Below, piece by piece: positions 63,692-64,000 of a stretch of 64,000 nt of DNA; positions within the stretch are counted from its first letter, which is position 1, and each line of letters starts with the position of its first letter. This DNA comes from Castellaniella sp. Its GTDB lineage: Bacteria > Pseudomonadota > Gammaproteobacteria > Burkholderiales > Burkholderiaceae_B. The translations under genes were made by a program, and so were the position numbers. Location: contig NZ_SCQN01000042.1 of the NCBI RefSeq assembly GCF_004321985.1, forward strand, positions 1-64,000, given 5' to 3'. Below the pieces are notes generated by a model that was not told where the DNA came from, searched no databases, and worked only from the letters and a program-made list of their open reading frames with translations.

Positions 63692-64000
63692 ATGTCTTTC
63701 GAAACACTGGGGTTAGGCCCCGAACTCGTCTCCGCCTTGCACGAACAAGGTATCGATACCCCCACGCCTGTTCAGGCAGCCGCCATCCCGCAGGCGCTGG
63801 CCGGACGCGATCTGATTGTGTCGTCGCAAACCGGCAGCGGGAAGACCGCTGCCTTCATGCTGCCGGCGCTGGAGCGGCTGAGCCACCATAGCGGCACCGG
63901 TGGACGCGGCGTCCAGGTCCTGGTGCTGGCGCCGACGCGTGAACTCGCCATGCAGGTGGCGGATGCCACACGCGACTACAGCAACCATCTCAAACAGTTG
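63692..64000 (+). CDS. DEAD-box RNA helicase, N-terminal part (3' end outside window)
   Basis: 103 residues visible. Q motif FETLGLGPELVSALHEQGID and PTPVQAAAIP, Walker A SQTGSGKTAAF near residue 45 and motif Ia PTRELAMQV near 84. ATP-dependent unwinding of RNA in ribosome assembly or mRNA turnover; the RhlE/DeaD subfamily cannot be decided from this part. The preferred start is ATG 63692 (GGGAACTC upstream). Confidence 0.9.
   Translation, partial: MSFETLGLGPELVSALHEQGIDTPTPVQAAAIPQALAGRDLIVSSQTGSGKTAAFMLPALERLSHHSGTGGRGVQVLVLAPTRELAMQVADATRDYSNHLKQL

Overview
The window is GC-rich, gene-dense chromosomal DNA. Gene content fits a metabolically versatile betaproteobacterium of the Burkholderiales, probably Alcaligenaceae-like (Bordetella, Achromobacter, Castellaniella and relatives). 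Supporting features are two Liv-type ABC clusters, a DctPQM TRAP system, a cyoABCD-SURF1 operon, a Burkholderia-type RpfF/RpfR pair, IclR, GntR and LysR regulators beside catabolic operons, and a homogentisate pathway. The family assignment is an inference from content; no rRNA or tRNA gene is present to test it. I saw no CRISPR array, transposase, prophage or plasmid replication gene.

Layout. 1-2428: end of a TRAP uptake operon (dctPQM). 2464-5468: housekeeping-type genes (YigZ, YaeQ, FadL porin) and a DUF2501 remnant. 5877-8838: convergent DSF-type quorum-signal synthase (rpfF) and its PAS-GGDEF-EAL receptor (rpfR). 9111-13057: methyltransferase, an HxlR regulator broken by a 31-bp tandem duplication, a secreted dienelactone-hydrolase-like protein and an MFS carrier. 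13276-18053: cytochrome bo-type quinol oxidase with SURF1. 18048-26105: FMN reductase, a RES/Xre toxin-antitoxin pair with an operator palindrome, an iron/cobalamin-type ABC permease and ATPase without a binding protein, small secreted proteins, LysR, panB and an aldo/keto reductase. 26210-32056: aconitase A, an FmdE-domain protein, a tandem-PAS diguanylate cyclase and a PAP2 phosphatase.

32074-55222 looks like one large catabolic region. An IclR regulator faces an operon that starts with a self-sufficient cytochrome P450 (P450 + FMN reductase + 2Fe-2S ferredoxin, CYP116B-like) followed by a full Liv importer. A second IclR faces hmgA. A GntR regulator with two identical TTGTATACAT sites faces an operon of an SDR, a second Liv importer, two more SDRs, a KstD-like flavin desaturase and a GST. 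A LysR regulator then faces fahA-maiA. hmgA, maiA and fahA together make a complete homogentisate-to-fumarate-plus-acetoacetate route, split by the GntR/Liv/SDR/KstD block. I infer, without proof, that the P450, SDR and desaturase genes feed an aromatic or alicyclic acid toward homogentisate.

55277-63410 is a second catabolic unit. A TetR regulator lies next to a strong promoter overlapped by a perfect 9-bp-arm palindrome. That promoter drives an NMT1-type ABC importer and four tightly packed enzymes: enolase-superfamily protein, Gfo/Idh/MocA oxidoreductase, DUF993 protein and xylose-isomerase-like TIM barrel. The pathway is not one I recognise and is the best candidate here for an undescribed system. 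The window ends inside a DEAD-box RNA helicase gene with a long leader.
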